Under the pieces are notes generated by a model. That model had not been told where the DNA came from. It worked only from the letters and a program-made list of their open reading frames with translations, and ran no database searches. 57,500 bases of DNA, taken from contig CAJNDS010002571.1 of NCBI GenBank assembly GCA_905221605.1, positions 1-57,500 on the forward strand. The letters are read 5' to 3'. Both the position numbers and the translations under genes were made by a program. Below, piece by piece: positions 10,965-21,857 of this stretch. Each line of letters begins with the position of its first letter. The first letter of the stretch is position 1. The DNA comes from Symbiodinium natans (lineage: Eukaryota > Sar > Dinophyceae > Suessiales > Symbiodiniaceae).

Positions 10965-12711
10965 GCTCGGCAAGCCCAAAATCCTAAATCCACTCCATAC
11001 TGCACCCGGGGACAGGTGAACTGCATCCCAAAAGGGCGTCAGTCCTACAACGCTGGCCTTACAATTGGGCAGGAACTGTGCACGACAGCATCTACAACCC
11101 ACCCCCCCCCACCCCCCAAAACCTCACATGTCTCAGGCGTAGGGCAGTCAGGATAATGGCCTAATTTGAGCTTCAGGAGATGGCCCAGCTTTCGATGTGT
11201 TCTTTTTCTCTGTGAGCGTCCCGCGTCTGCTGTCTCTTTGGCCTGAGCAGAAAGAGGCTCTGGGCCCTTCCCAAGAGCCACAGGCAAATTCTAGAAGCCT
11301 CAACTGTTCGCATGCAAGCTGCATTCTGGAAACCCTTGGCGCGATGGCGACAGGATGAGAAAGTCCAGGGCTCTTTATGATTCGAAGACCACAGAACTCC
11401 ATAACTGTACGATCTACTGATTCTCTCGGTCCATCTTAGTCTACTGGGATGTGCTTTGGGATAACTTATTACTTTCCCCTTTTGCCTCATAAGGGAACCT
11501 ATTCATATGTAATTTGCACAGGGTTTTAAAGCAGTCTATCTTGGTCTATCTTGATGAAGCCTCTGTTCGGAGGGCTACGTCAGCGCGCCCGCAGCCGTGA
11601 GCAGGCGCTACGTGTTGGGAGAAGCGAGATCCTTCGTCTGTTATGAGTGTTGATCGATTCAGCTTTGTATGGGTACTCTTTTTGGCAGAACTGCCTTGCC
11701 CAATGCTACAAAGGATGGACTTGTCCAATCCCTTGCGAGGGTCTTCGTGCTCAATTTTGCCTCATTTAAACCTCTTGACATACATCTTCTTTGTGACGAA
11801 CTTCAATCGAGGTTTACTTCGACTACCTCTTTGGATTCTGGTTGCATCAACGATCTCTTTTGTTGCCCGTCCCCCTTGACTTGTGATCCCACTGCATATG
11901 TGCGGCCCCGGCTTCGTGGTCGAAACAGTTTTAGACAGGATCATCGGCTGCAGCGGCTCCCTGAACGTGAACGCCGGGAGCACATCCCGGAGCCCTGAAT
12001 TAGCTTAGGCTCTACCCGATGATATCTGGGAGTTCTTGTGGTTGAAGCATGCGGGGCGTCTGACACACAGGGGCTTATGCTCTAAAACATCTTGGCTTCA
12101 GTGATGAGTTGCTTCAGGGCAGGCAGTTCGGTCACACAAAGACAGGCCGGTGCGCCCATCGCCCGAGCAACTGCAAGCAGACCGGGAGCCAGAATCCCAG
12201 AAGTGCAAGGACGTGTGAGATTCCTGGCCTATGCTTCTGCAGGAACAGGTTCCGGAACAGAGCTGCTTAGATAGGATTCTGCAGAGGCAGTCTCCGCCAA
12301 CGGGTGAGGAGGGACGAGGAGACCAGGAGGAGGGGGAAGACCCGGCAGCAGCAACAGCAGCAACGACCACAGCGACTAGCCTTTAATTTCAACTCTACTT
12401 GAGATCCTTGGCAAGTGACGCCAAGGTATGAAGAGATGCGGCGGAGGGTGGAGGACGTGAAGTGCTGCGCTCGGAGAGTGGCCGAGGGAAATTTAGTCTC
12501 CATATTTGGGCCTACAGTTTCACGCCTGGTGCTGGCACGGGCGAATTAGGCTTCAAGGATTGTTTTTGTTTGTTAGCTGCTCAAAGTTTCCTGCTGACAA
12601 GGTGCAGAAGTCCTTTCGTCCAGTCATTTGGGGATTTCCCAAAGTAGGGGTACCCCTTTTATACCCCAAATAGAATCGAATCCCCTTCAGGGGACCCCCA
12701 AAAAGGGTACC
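10965..12711. other. No confident gene
   Basis: An open + frame at 11669-11998 and an acidic then Ala/Thr-rich frame at 12309-12386 (EEGRGDQEEGEDPAAATAA) may be coding. Neither matches a family, and borders are unclear. A short palindromic G/C-run segment lies at about 12640-12715, just before the next array. Confidence 0.4.
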
Positions 12712-12828
12712 CCTAAACCCTAAACCCTAAACCCTAAACCCTAAACCCTAAACCCTAAACCCTAAACCCTAAACCCTAAACCCTAAACCCTAAACCCTAA
12801 ATCCTAAACCCTAAACCCTAAACCCTAT
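12712..12828 (+). repeat. CCCTAAA array
   Basis: About 16 almost perfect units (one ATCCTAAA). Flanked by GGGGTACCCC-like sequence on the left and by TTTTTGGAAAACCCC on the right. Confidence 0.98.
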
Positions 12829-12868
12829 TTTTGGAAAACCCCATTTGGGTTCAGGGTCCGAAGCCAAG

Positions 12869-12907
12869 CGAGACATCGCATCGAAGGCGGCAGAAAGAGT
12901 CGCACAG
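12869..12907 (+). CDS. Micro-exon candidate with GC donor
   Basis: Lies between a CCCTAAA array and a TTTAGGG array. Acceptor CCAAG, then 13 phase-0 codons RDIASKAAERVAQ, then CAG|GCC. No Trp motif, but the Gln|GC border and array bracketing match the other candidates. Confidence 0.42.
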
Positions 12908-12955
12908 GCCGCAGCTGACCCACCAGGAGCCTGAGTCGGGTTTGATGTGATCGTT

Positions 12956-13021
12956 TAGTTTAGGGTGTAAGGTTTAGGGTTTAGGGTTTGGGGTTTAGGG
13001 TTTAGGGTTTAGGGTTTAGGG
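12956..13021 (+). repeat. TTTAGGG array
   Basis: About nine G-orientation units, 126 bp after the C-orientation array and 49 bp after the exon candidate. Confidence 0.96.
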
Positions 13022-13382
13022 TGGTTGACCTGTGTTTTGCTTCGGTTTTGAGAGCCAGACAGGGTCAGCTTGATTTTGTTTTGGGGTGGGCTTCCGGCAT
13101 CGGCGTTAATAGGTGGTGGACGCGTTTCGGCTTGTCGGCTCGCGACCAGGCAAGGAGTACTAGACCCGAAAAAACGCTTCAAATCCGATCCGGCTACGTC
13201 CCCTCCCCTGCGAGACCCGCCCGAACTGCTTGGAAGCCGCAATCCCATGTCGCAGGGGTTCCCTTGTGCTCCTCCCAGCTTTTCTGAGACACCCTTGAAC
13301 CCCTTTCCGGCCCTCTCAAACTTTTCCGGGCCTCGAACTCCCCCTTCAAACCCACCTCCAAGCCCGACCTCCTGAACTCAGT

Positions 13383-13452
13383 ATTACTATTATTATTATG
13401 ATAATAATAATAATAGTCATAATCATAATAATAATAATAATTATTATTATTA
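13383..13452. repeat. ATT/ATA trinucleotide tract
   Basis: Mixed TTA, ATA, TAA and ATT units that form an imperfect palindrome (TATTATTATTAT against ATAATAATAATA). Confidence 0.9.
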
Positions 13453-13768
13453 CCACTATTACCATGTGACATAGCACTTGGCTTTCATTCGTCTGCGATG
13501 CACACACTACACCCCACGTTGGGTTCGTTTGCAAGTGCTGTATCCAGTTTCAGCCCATCACGACAGGAATCTGGCCCAGAAGATTCTGGGCCAGGCTTCA
13601 GTGTTTTGAGGCCGCAAGAGTCCTAGGCTTTTCAGATCTTCTCCAACTTAGGGCATTCTCGAAATACTCAACTGTCTAAAAGTCAGAACAATTTCACATT
13701 ATTTTAATTTTTTAAATTCTTCTTCTTATTGTTATGATTATTATTATTATTACTGTTAGCATTAATAT

Positions 13769-13953
<185 letters not shown>

Positions 13954-14097
13954 TTAGTCGCATTATTCGTAGGAGTTATTATTGTTATTCGTAGTCTTAG
14001 TAGTATTGTCATACGTTCCATGGAACATGTCAGGAGTCCTTCGACCGACGCGACCCGCCAAGACAGCGAGCCACAGCCTTGGTCAGCCTCGACTCAA

Positions 14098-14172
14098 GGG
14101 TTAGGGTTTAGGGTTTAGGGTTTAGGGTTTAGGGTTTAGGGTTTAGGGTTTAGGGTTTAGGGTTTAGGGTTT
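14098..14172 (+). repeat. TTTAGGG array
   Basis: About ten perfect G-orientation units. No C-orientation array lies just upstream, so this is one of the unpaired arrays. Confidence 0.97.
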
Positions 14173-14741
14173 CGGGGTCTTTGATGCACTTTCTGATCAC
14201 CAAGACAAAGCCATGGTGGACTCGCAAGACTATATGTTTTGGCAAAGCTTAAACTGAACTGGCATGGGGTGAACACATGCTTACCGTTTGTAGGATGAGT
14301 GTTGCTTGTGCCTGCGTGGTGCGATGATCCTACTTGACACATGTTCATACTTTTAGATCTAACAGTTTGAGACAAAAACGAAGGAAAAGCTCTCGAGATC
14401 TTTTCCTGTCAAACTTGGAAGGGAGGTAACGGCTACAATCTGACTGTTGCGTTGCAGTGATGCATCTCATGACAAGGTCGTCCCGGCAAAAGATAGTTAT
14501 TCTAGCATGTCTCAAAAGACATGGCGACTAAGAAGGCCTGGGCTTAGGGCGTTGGGCTCTAGTCCTGGGAAAAAGCTGTGAGAAAGGGTTCCTCAGGATT
14601 GTTTTATGACGGGTGTGTTCCCGTCCTCAGCTCGGCTTCTGGGCACAGATTGGGCGCGTTGCCCCGGGCTCCTGCCTGCTACCTGAGTCATCACGGCGAC
14701 TCTTCCTTCTCGAAGCGTGCAGGAAAGGCACAGCGGCAAAG

Positions 14742-14790
14742 TCAGACGCAGACGCAGACGCAGACGCAGACACGGATGCAGACGCGGACA
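14742..14790. repeat. (CAGACG)n hexamer repeat
   Basis: About seven imperfect CAGACG/CAGACA units. The + frame reads Gln-Thr repeats; no exon borders are convincing. Confidence 0.85.
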
Positions 14791-14894
14791 CAGACCACCC
14801 ACACTCGTGCCAGCCGCCACGCCTACACACACCAGCAAAAGATGATGTGAAGTGAAGACAATAGCCGCTGTATTCAGAAGCCCGAAGGGCACTT

Positions 14895-14953
14895 ACCCTA
14901 AACCCTAAACCCTAAACCCTAGACCCTAAACCCTAAACCCTAAACCCTAAACC
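14895..14953 (+). repeat. CCCTAAA array
   Basis: About eight C-orientation units, 97 bp upstream of the G-orientation array at 15050. Confidence 0.96.
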
Positions 14954-14974
14954 TCTTCGGGGCGACTCTGGGAG

Positions 14975-15017
14975 GCCGAGCTGGAGCCAAGAAAAGAGCG
15001 GGCCCAGAGCTTCGGAG
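14975..15017 (+). CDS. Exon candidate between paired arrays
   Basis: After GGGAG the phase-0 frame reads AELEPRKERAQSFG, with possible ends at CAG 15007 or at GGAG|GA near 15017. Charged sequence, no Trp motif. Called because of its position between a C-orientation and a G-orientation array and its clean frame. Confidence 0.3.
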
Positions 15018-15049
15018 GAGCGGTTTCGGGGCTTAGAAGGCTTAGAATG

Positions 15050-15193
15050 GGTTTAGGGTTTAGGGTTTAGGGTTTAGGGTTTAGGGTTTAGGGTTTAGGG
15101 TTTAGGGTTTAGGGTTTAGGGTTTAGGGTTTAGGGTTTAGGGTTTAGAGTTTAGGGTTTAGGGTTTAGGGTTTAGGGTTTAGGGTTTAGGGTA
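15050..15193 (+). repeat. TTTAGGG array
   Basis: About 20 units, nearly perfect (one TTTAGAG). Confidence 0.98.
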
Positions 15194-15561
15194 TTGGGAT
15201 GCCTGAAGAGGACTTTGTTAGGGAGGTTGGCTGCCGGGGAAGTGCAGAGGTTGCCCCCCGAAAGCGAAGCTCTCAGTCCTGCAAGCACGAAGAAACGAAT
15301 AAACGAATTTCTCTGTCTGCCCTGTCGTTTGCCGCGGCTTTATCTTGTTTCAGCCTATATATTCTTTTCCGGGTTCTGAGTTTTAGGGTCTGTGAGGCTG
15401 TTGCGGGACGGTCACGTGTGAAGGCCTGAAACAGTTGCCCGACTCTTCCCGACCCTGCTTGTGCCATGAAGCTCGAATTAGTCTTAGGCTCGAGGAAAAC
15501 GAAATGATTGTCTACTTGAGAAGGAGTCCACCACCCTCAATCCTAAACCCGAAACCTCCAG

Positions 15562-15585
15562 GAGGAGATCCCTGGAGCCAAGGAG
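15562..15585 (+). CDS. 24-nt micro-exon candidate
   Basis: Acceptor CTCCAG, then eight codons EEIPGAKE in phase 0, then GAG|GCG. A TTTAGGG array begins a few bases later (about 15588). Very short, so chance is a serious alternative; the border pattern is the argument for it. Confidence 0.33.
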
Positions 15586-15587
15586 GC

Positions 15588-15900
15588 GATTTAGGGTTTG
15601 GGGTTTAGGGTTTAGGGTTTAGGGTTTAGGAATCAGGGTTTAGGAATCAGGGGTTTGGCACTGCTGGATCCTATAGATTGGGCGCTGGTGTCTTGAGGTC
15701 ATGACTGTGGGTTGAGGGTTTAGGGCTTAGGGCTTAGGGTTTAAGGCTTAGGGTGCCGAGGCTACAGGCACCAAACTCGCCTGTAAGCTGTAAGCCATGT
15801 TCGCGCAACCACGAACAACCCTCAAGGGTTTAGGGCTTAGGGTTTAGGGCTTAGGGTTTAGGGCTTGGGGTTTAGGGCTTAGGGTTTAGGGTTTAGGGAA
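15588..15900 (+). repeat. Cluster of short TTTAGGG arrays
   Basis: Three G-orientation runs at about 15588-15652, 15713-15752 and 15824-15900, with GGCTTAGGG variants in the last two. Unique sequence separates them. Confidence 0.9.
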
Positions 15901-16026
15901 CCCTCAAGGGTTTGAGGGACTGAACTGTTCGGCGGGTCGCGTGCAGGAGAGATTCAGACCAGGCTCTGGAGGCCAGGCTTGAGGGCAGATAGGGAGGCAG
16001 GTTCTTGGGTTTCAGTTTTCTCTAGT

Positions 16027-16132
16027 CAAACCCTAAACCCTAAACCCTAAACCTTAAACCCTAAACCCTAAACCCTAAACCCTAAACCTTAAACCCTAAA
16101 CCCTAAGCCGTAAACCTTAAACCCTAAACCTC
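16027..16132 (+). repeat. CCCTAAA array
   Basis: About 15 units with repeated CCTTAAA variants. Confidence 0.96.
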
Positions 16133-16160
16133 TGGATTTTATTTGAAACTTTTTCTCAAG

Positions 16161-16237
16161 GAAGCCTCAGCTTTGAGGCGCCTTGAGCTCAAAGAGTCCG
16201 CGCAGAACCCGACCGCTGGAATCCCAGCTTCGCGAAA
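16161..16237 (+). CDS. Exon candidate between paired arrays
   Basis: After CTCAAG a phase-0 frame reads EASALRRLELKESAQNPTAG and continues IPAS without a stop. The start EASAL resembles the A-type exon of the right-hand array (QEAAV). The 3' border is not clear. A G-orientation array starts at 16278. Confidence 0.35.
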
Positions 16238-16277
16238 ACGTACTTGCTGGTCTTGTGGGGCTTGTGGAGTCGTTGTG

Positions 16278-16306
16278 GTTTTAGGGTTTAGGGTTTAGGG
16301 TTAGGG
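16278..16306 (+). repeat. TTTAGGG array (short)
   Basis: Four G-orientation units after the exon candidate; a degenerate G-rich TTTGGGG/TTTAGGG run follows at about 16635-16710. Confidence 0.9.
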
Positions 16307-17011
16307 TGGTCTACACCCAACATTTCGGACTTGGAAGCTTGGCGTCTGGAACGGCTTGGGCTGATGGCCTTGACTTTTGGGGCGGGTTCTTGGGAGCAGC
16401 CTGCCCCTGCGGACGTGTCAACGTGCCAACGGCAATCACGCTTTCTTCTCACCAAGCCAAAGGGGGGTTTGTATGTGTTGCCTTTTCAGCTATTGGGAAA
16501 GAGCACACGATTCTTGGCCAAACAACTTTCACACAACTTGGTGGAGTGACTATGCAACAGCCTTGGGCCTGAGTTTAGGCAACCTCAACCAGTTTCCATG
16601 CCCCCCCCCCCACCCCCGTGGAGTGGTGGTGGGCTTTTTGGGGTTTAGGGTTTGGGGTTTTAGGGTTTGGGGCTTCGTTGTTTCGGGGTTTGGGGTTGTA
16701 GGGCTTAGGTGTCGACGGAGTGGATGACACTGCATGCACTCCCTCGGCAGCTTTTCAAATGCTGACTCAGAAATAGTCTCGTGCTTCCTGTCCGAGACAG
16801 ACCGGCCAAGTTTTGCTATGTGGGATGCCCACAGGGTGTTTCGGTCCAGCAGACCGAAAGTCCGAATTTAAATGGATCCCTTCGAGAGTGTTTTTGCATG
16901 TTCTCTAAGCCGCGCCATTGAGTGGCCTCACGCTCCAAACCTCAACACCCGAGCCCAAAGCAGTTGAGGTTTGATGTTGAAGGTGGGAGCCTCAGGAATG
17001 GAACTAGCTCC

Positions 17012-17051
17012 CTCTCTCTCTCTTTTTTGTTCTCTCTCTCTCTCTCTTTTT

Positions 17052-17086
<35 letters not shown>

Positions 17087-17094
17087 CTCTTTCT
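17012..17094. repeat. (CT)n microsatellite
   Basis: CT dinucleotides interrupted by T runs. Confidence 0.95.
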
Positions 17095-17976
17095 TGCATG
17101 TTCATGGGGCGAGGCAGGACAATGCCAACTGCTCCAGTTGGGATGTCTAGTGGGTTGTCCGCAAGTAGACGTATCTTGTCATAGACTACTTCCCTTCTGA
17201 TCCAGAAGTTCTTTCGGGCGAGACAATTCGGGTATGGGGCCATGACCCGCAAAGCTCAGACTATGCAAGCAACACAGCAGAGGGACGACAGCTGGCGCGT
17301 GCCGACAAAGGGTCGACGGGTCTTGCTTTCTAGCCCTAGCCTCGTATGCGCAATGATCCCCCGCCATGTTTTGAAGGGTTCCCTGAGCTTGGAGAGGGAC
17401 GTTAAGGAACCTGCGTAGCATTGCGTAGCTGCTTAGCCCTGTCGTCTTGATCCAGAGCCCACCCTGAGCATATCTGAGCACAGAAACAAAGAGCCTTTGG
17501 CCTGAGCCTGTGAACCTATAGACTCTAGAGACAATTCTTAAACCGTAGACCTCGTAAGCCACGTTGCGAGACGTTGCGAGGGGAGGACGTGGGCTTCACC
17601 ACCGGCGCTGGAGGAAAGTACAGCAGTGACGCCATCGCGCTTGCTCCATCGTTACTACACTACTAGCTTAGGGGTGTGCGGGCTGATAGGGTCAGGTTTT
17701 GGGCGCTTGCGTCTTATGGGCCGTTGGGAGTTTAGGGTGCTGCGCAGGGTTCCGTTTAGGGAGAGGGCTCCTTTATGGTGGGACACGAACAACCATGAAT
17801 CTCTCCGAAACAGCAACGCCGGCAACACCTCGCATCCTTTCTGAAGCCCCTGGGTTTGGAGCTAGCTTACTGTAAACGGCTTCACCAGCTTAACTCCTTG
17901 CAGCTCCTACACCATATATGTTTCGAACAAAGCTTCGTTCCGCACTCATCGATCTTCGGGATGCACACAGGAGCAC
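17095..17976. other. No gene recognised
   Basis: Only short frames in several registers. A possible Trp-Pro reading just upstream of the CT tract (16921-16960, WPHAPNLNTRAQ) has an AG before it but no clear donor. Confidence 0.4.
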
Positions 17977-18028
17977 CCTAAACCCTATATCCTATACCCT
18001 AAACCCTAAACCCTAAACCCTAAACCCG
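17977..18028 (+). repeat. CCCTAAA array
   Basis: About seven units; the first ones are CCCTATA variants. Confidence 0.94.
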
Positions 18029-18069
18029 GTTCAATTTTGTAAGCTTCCACCCTAAGCCCGAACGCAGAG

Positions 18070-18127
18070 CTGCTTGCTGGCCAGACTTGGTCGACTCCGC
18101 TGGGTCAAGCCGCCTTCACAGCTGAAG
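18070..18127 (+). CDS. Micro-exon candidate, motif QTWSTPLGQ
   Basis: Between a C-orientation array and a G-orientation array. After GCAGAG the phase-0 frame reads LLAGQTWSTPLGQ, closely matching the D-type exon (EQTWPAPAQ); the next codon is GCC. The alternative 3' end is GCTGAAG|GTTGC at 18127. Start and motif are more secure than the end. Confidence 0.5.
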
Positions 18128-18137
18128 GTTGCACGTT

Positions 18138-18186
18138 GAGGGTATAGGGTTTAGGGTTTGGGGTTTGGGGTTTTTGGTTTAGGGTT
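18138..18186 (+). repeat. TTTAGGG array
   Basis: About six G-orientation units with TTTGGGG and TTTTTGG variants, directly after the exon candidate. Confidence 0.93.
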
Positions 18187-18544
18187 GGATGCAATTCAGT
18201 CTCGGACAGTGGCCGCACGCAACATGGGGGCCTTGGGTTGGACAGCGACCTCCGCAAGCAACTCCACCACAAGAATTTTGCAAGGTATTCCCCTGATCTG
18301 TCCACGCCTCCAACTCAACCAGACTTCAACGTAGTCCGCTCAGTACAACTGCCAGTGTTTTGGTGTATGCCGTCGTACTTAGCTCTGAAAAAACCCAAAG
18401 AAGAACCGCGGGCGCCGGAGTGTCAACGCATGCAGCGACTTGAAGATGCATGTGTTGGAAGTTGCCGTGGCAGATGTCCTCTCATCATTTAACCGGGGAG
18501 GACCAAGGACAGAGGCGGGGTTGGAGAAAGGTCCCATGAAACCC

Positions 18545-18590
18545 AAGCCCGAACCCAAACCCAAACCCAAACCCAAACCCAAACCCAAGC
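18545..18590. repeat. (AAACCC)n hexamer repeat
   Basis: About seven AAACCC units, a hexamer rather than the CCCTAAA heptamer. In the + frame it reads (Lys-Pro)n ending in a stop. A candidate GT donor (CCCGAG|GTGAGA) lies downstream at 18733. Confidence 0.9.
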
Positions 18591-19236
18591 CTGTGGAATC
18601 CTGAAATATCTGAGGTGAACAAGCAACAGCTCTCTCAAGCCTTACAATGCTTAGAGGCTTATAGCGTCTCCTCAAAAGAAAAGGCGAATCTCCCCCCCCC
18701 CCCCCCCCCCTCCGACGAAAACTCCCCCGAGGTGAGACCTCGGACTCGCCAGCCAACAAAGCCCAGGCCTTTTTTGAGGGTTTTTAGGGCGCCGTCGGGC
18801 TTAAACGTGGATTGCAGTTTGAAAGGGTTTCAGAGGCCCTGTACACATGATCCGCGTGATCTTGTTCGTCGAGAGCTTAGTCATGCTGATTGGAAACCAC
18901 CTGAGCCCGATCACTGGGATTTTCCCGCATGGTTGTTGCATGCCAAGCACCGTGGGCGCTGAGGGGTGTACCCTGCGCCTCACCCCAATAGACTCTCTAA
19001 AGCCTTACTGGATCTGCTGGCGGCTTTGCTAAATTGCCAAAAGCTTCTTCTTGTCCTATACAGGCTAGGGCACCAGCTGCCATTCTTTCCCTAAACAGCC
19101 CCAAACCCCCTAAAACCAAGCACGCAGCACACCCCAAGCACCGGCTCAAAAGTTGAACCTTGTGAGCCCGGGCCATCTTGAGCGCGCGGCTCCCTGAGCT
19201 TTGGAATCCTTGGGAAGTCCTGAAGAGGAAGGCCCC

Positions 19237-19498
19237 TAAACCTTTATAAACCCTAAACCCTAAACCCTAAACCCTAAACCCTAAACCCTAAACCCTGAAC
19301 CCTGAACCCTGAACCCTAAACCCTAAACCCTAAACCCTAAACCCTAAACCCTAAACCCTAAACCCTGAACCCCAAACCCTAAACCCTAAACCCTAAACCC
19401 TAAACCCTAAACCCTAAACCCTAAACCCTTAACCCTAAACCCCAAACCCTAAACCCTTAACCCTTATAAACCCTAAACCCTGACCCGAGACCCTCAAA
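19237..19498 (+). repeat. CCCTAAA array (long)
   Basis: About 36 C-orientation units with a block of CCCTGAA variants near 19295-19312 and CCCTTAA variants at the right end. One of the longest arrays in the window. Confidence 0.98.
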
Positions 19499-19513
19499 CC
19501 TGAACACTTCCAG

Positions 19514-19567
19514 GCACTTGCCCTACCGGACAAGTGGCCATCGGCGGATTGGCGCGGGCTCCGAGAG
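19514..19567 (+). CDS. Micro-exon candidate, motif DKWPSADW
   Basis: Starts 15 bp after a long CCCTAAA array. Acceptor TTCCAG, then 18 phase-0 codons ALALPDKWPSADWRGLRE, then GAG|GGT. W-P-S-A-D parallels WPGSPAQ of the B exons. No known domain. Confidence 0.5.
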
Positions 19568-19951
19568 GGTCGAATCGACACATTGCGACAAATGTTTTAG
19601 CTTCAGCTTGCAGCCGAAACGCAGGTTTAGATATCAGGACATTTCAGGAGACCTTGAACCTGAAGTTCCTAAAGCCTTCATTTCTTTCCAGCCCAACGCC
19701 GTTGCAAGGCACCAGGCGCACAGCAAGAAGTTAAAGCGTGCCCCCTGTGCAATGTGCAGTCTCATTCTCCATCTCAGGGTTTGATGGAGTGACTTTGAGC
19801 TGGGGTTAGACAGGTTTTAGGAACCCAAGCATCCAAACATGTCTGCGGCTCTTTCCTTGCGATGGTTTGTGACAGTGGGGTGATGTACGATGGGCGTGGC
19901 ATGAGTCTCGCTGCGTTTATGTCTTTTTCCTGCTGTTGTGAACCCTTTGAT

Positions 19952-20055
19952 TTGGGATGTTCCCCCTTATACTAGCAGTCCTCATTAATAGGGGCTAGAA
20001 TGTGGGGTACTATACTCCCTATGAAGGACTGCTCGTATATGGGGAAACATCCCAA
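19952..20055. repeat. Imperfect inverted repeat (hairpin)
   Basis: The left arm (19952-19982, TTGGGATGTTCCCCCTTATA...) matches the reverse complement of 20025-20055 at roughly 27 of 31 positions, around a 42-bp loop. It looks like a short foldback or MITE-like element; no target duplication was seen. Confidence 0.8.
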
Positions 20056-20129
20056 CCTTTGATCTACAAACCGTGTAAACCGCACTTCCTGGCGCATTCT
20101 ATTCTGGCCGGTTCTTAGGAGGGAATGAG

Positions 20130-20187
20130 GGAATGAGGTACCCTATAGAGACCCTTAAAGGGTATAATATAGGACTCCTCACTCCCC
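20130..20187. repeat. Small imperfect inverted repeat
   Basis: GGGAATGAGG...CTATAGAGACCC pairs imperfectly with the segment ending ACTCCCC. It has the same compositional style as the hairpins at 19952 and 21542. Confidence 0.6.
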
Positions 20188-20189
20188 TC

Positions 20190-20285
20190 AAGCCCTAAAC
20201 CCTGAACCCTAAACCCTAAATCCTAAACCCTAAACCCTAAACCCCAAACCCTAAACCCGAAACCCTAAGCCCTAAACCCTAACCC
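20190..20285 (+). repeat. CCCTAAA array
   Basis: About 13 units with CCCTGAA, CCCCAAA and CCCGAAA variants. Confidence 0.95.
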
Positions 20286-20334
20286 AAAGAACCAGGGGCT
20301 ATTGTGGCCAAGGCCTTCAGCACCACCATCCCAG

Positions 20335-20355
20335 CCTTCGCTCACCTGGCCAGAG
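20335..20355 (+). CDS. Micro-exon candidate, motif LTWPE
   Basis: Between a C- and a G-orientation array. Acceptor TCCCAG, then seven codons PSLTWPE in phase 0, then GAG|GCC. An upstream AG at 20320 would extend it with PPSQ. The motif and Glu|GC border match the E-type exon (LQWPEMPAE). Very short by itself; position and motif together make it credible. Confidence 0.5.
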
Positions 20356-20379
20356 GCCGGTGCAGCTGGAGGCTGGGTT

Positions 20380-20432
20380 TCGGGTTTAGGTTTCAGGTTT
20401 AGGGTTAAGGTTTAGGGTTTAGGGTTTAGGGC
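20380..20432 (+). repeat. TTTAGGG array
   Basis: About seven G-orientation units with TTTCGGG and TTCAGG variants, 24 bp after the exon candidate. Confidence 0.92.
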
Positions 20433-20959
20433 AGCCAAGAAATGAAAGTCTTTAATGCCGACTTTATATCTGGATACCGTGGTCGAAGGCCTCACAGCTT
20501 GTTTCAGCTTGCGCCCCAAGTTGATCAGGGCCTGGGTTTAGGGTTCAGAGCTGAGGGTTTAGGGTGTTCGAGTCAGAGCTCGAGCCCTACTGTCCTACTG
20601 TCATCTCGATACCAGGTGCCAGTTCAGTGGCTCTGTTCGGCCTCTTTCGAACTCGCGCTTCAGGATTGCTGCTCGCAAGCGCGCGGCAGCTTGAGTCCCC
20701 CAGGGCTCCGATTTTAAGTCTTAAGCTTCCTGCGCCCCAGAACAAGGGATCAGAAAATCTGCATCTACAAGCCTGGACCCCAAATTCTCACGGCAGACTT
20801 CAACAGCTCCAGAACCCAACCTCCAACCATCCATTAAATTTCCCAGACTGCTGCTTAGCTCTCTCAATTCACTGTATCCCCTACTATAATCCATCCCCAC
20901 TCCCCCCCCCCCCCCAGCCCCCAAGGCCAGAAAGAAAAGCACCTCTTTAAAATATTCAG

Positions 20960-21012
20960 GGAGCTCCTGGCCACCCGCGCCGTCTGCGGATCCATGGGGG
21001 TCACCCACCCAG
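20960..21012 (+). CDS. Micro-exon candidate with two Trp motifs
   Basis: Acceptor ATTCAG, two leading bases, then SSWPPAPSADPWGSPTQ, then CAG|GCC. Two motif copies, WPPAP and WGSPTQ, sit in one exon of 53 nt. A long TTTAGGG array starts nine bases after the exon end. Confidence 0.55.
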
Positions 21013-21020
21013 GCCAGGAG

Positions 21021-21240
21021 AGGGTTTAGGGTTTTAGGGTTTTAGGGTTTAGGGTTTAGGGTTGTCGGGTTTAGGGTTTTAGGGTTTTAGGGTTTTAGGG
21101 TTTTTGGGTTTTTGGGGTTTTGGGTTTTAGGGTTTTACGGTTTTAGGGTTTTAGGGTTTAGGGTTTATTAGGGTTGTCGGGTTTAGGGCTTAAGGGCAAG
21201 GGTTTAATCAGGGTTTGGGGTTTAGGGTCCAGGGGTTGAG
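21021..21240 (+). repeat. TTTAGGG / TTTTAGGG array (long)
   Basis: A G-orientation array where much of the length is the octamer TTTTAGGG, with TTTTTGGG variants and two GTTGTCGGG interruptions. Directly after a Trp-motif exon candidate. Confidence 0.96.
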
Positions 21241-21541
21241 GAGCTCGGGGTGCAAAGCTTAAAGTGCTTTGGAAACGGCTGCCTCCAGCAACAACTGGCA
21301 TACTGACAACCCGATCCCGCAAGGCACGTTCCACAAGAACGCCTGAAGTTTTTATTTATACCAGGCTATGCCTTGCATTCTGATGCACTTTCAGAAGCAT
21401 CCCCCCATCCCCCCCCCCCCCCTCCCCGCCTTCCGTCCCCCTCCCGTGTGTCCCCTCTCCTCCCAGTTCGAACATGCTGAACGTTGCCGTACCGAGCCCA
21501 ACATTCCGGACAAACCCGCCGCCAACATCAAGAGCCCTCTC

Positions 21542-21640
21542 GGGTAGTTCTCTAAATTAGGGTCCCTTTTTGGGATCCCCTTTAAAGGGTGCCACCTGAC
21601 AATGGGGGCCCAAATGGAACCCTAATTTAGGAAGCTACCC
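21542..21640. repeat. Imperfect inverted repeat (MITE-like)
   Basis: The left arm begins GGGTAGTTCTCTAAATTAGG. The right arm ends in its near-complement (CCTAATTTAGGAAGCTACCC) around a loop of about 23 bp. A half copy of the left arm (GGGTAGTTCTCTAAGATGAG) is at 8307-8335, so this is a dispersed family. Confidence 0.85.
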
Positions 21641-21857
21641 TGGTGGAGATACCCGACCTGAAAGTTCTGAGAGTAATTTAATAGCCCGGGACTGAAGATC
21701 CGTCAGCAGTCTTGACTAGGGAAGGCCTGAACAGACACGGTCATATGTCCAAGTGAAATCGAGGGACCTTCCGTTGCCCGTGAGTCTGGAGCTTTTGCCT
21801 TGTTGGATTAGAGTACTATACTGATCTATAGTGTACTAAATCTACTATTGTCATTTG

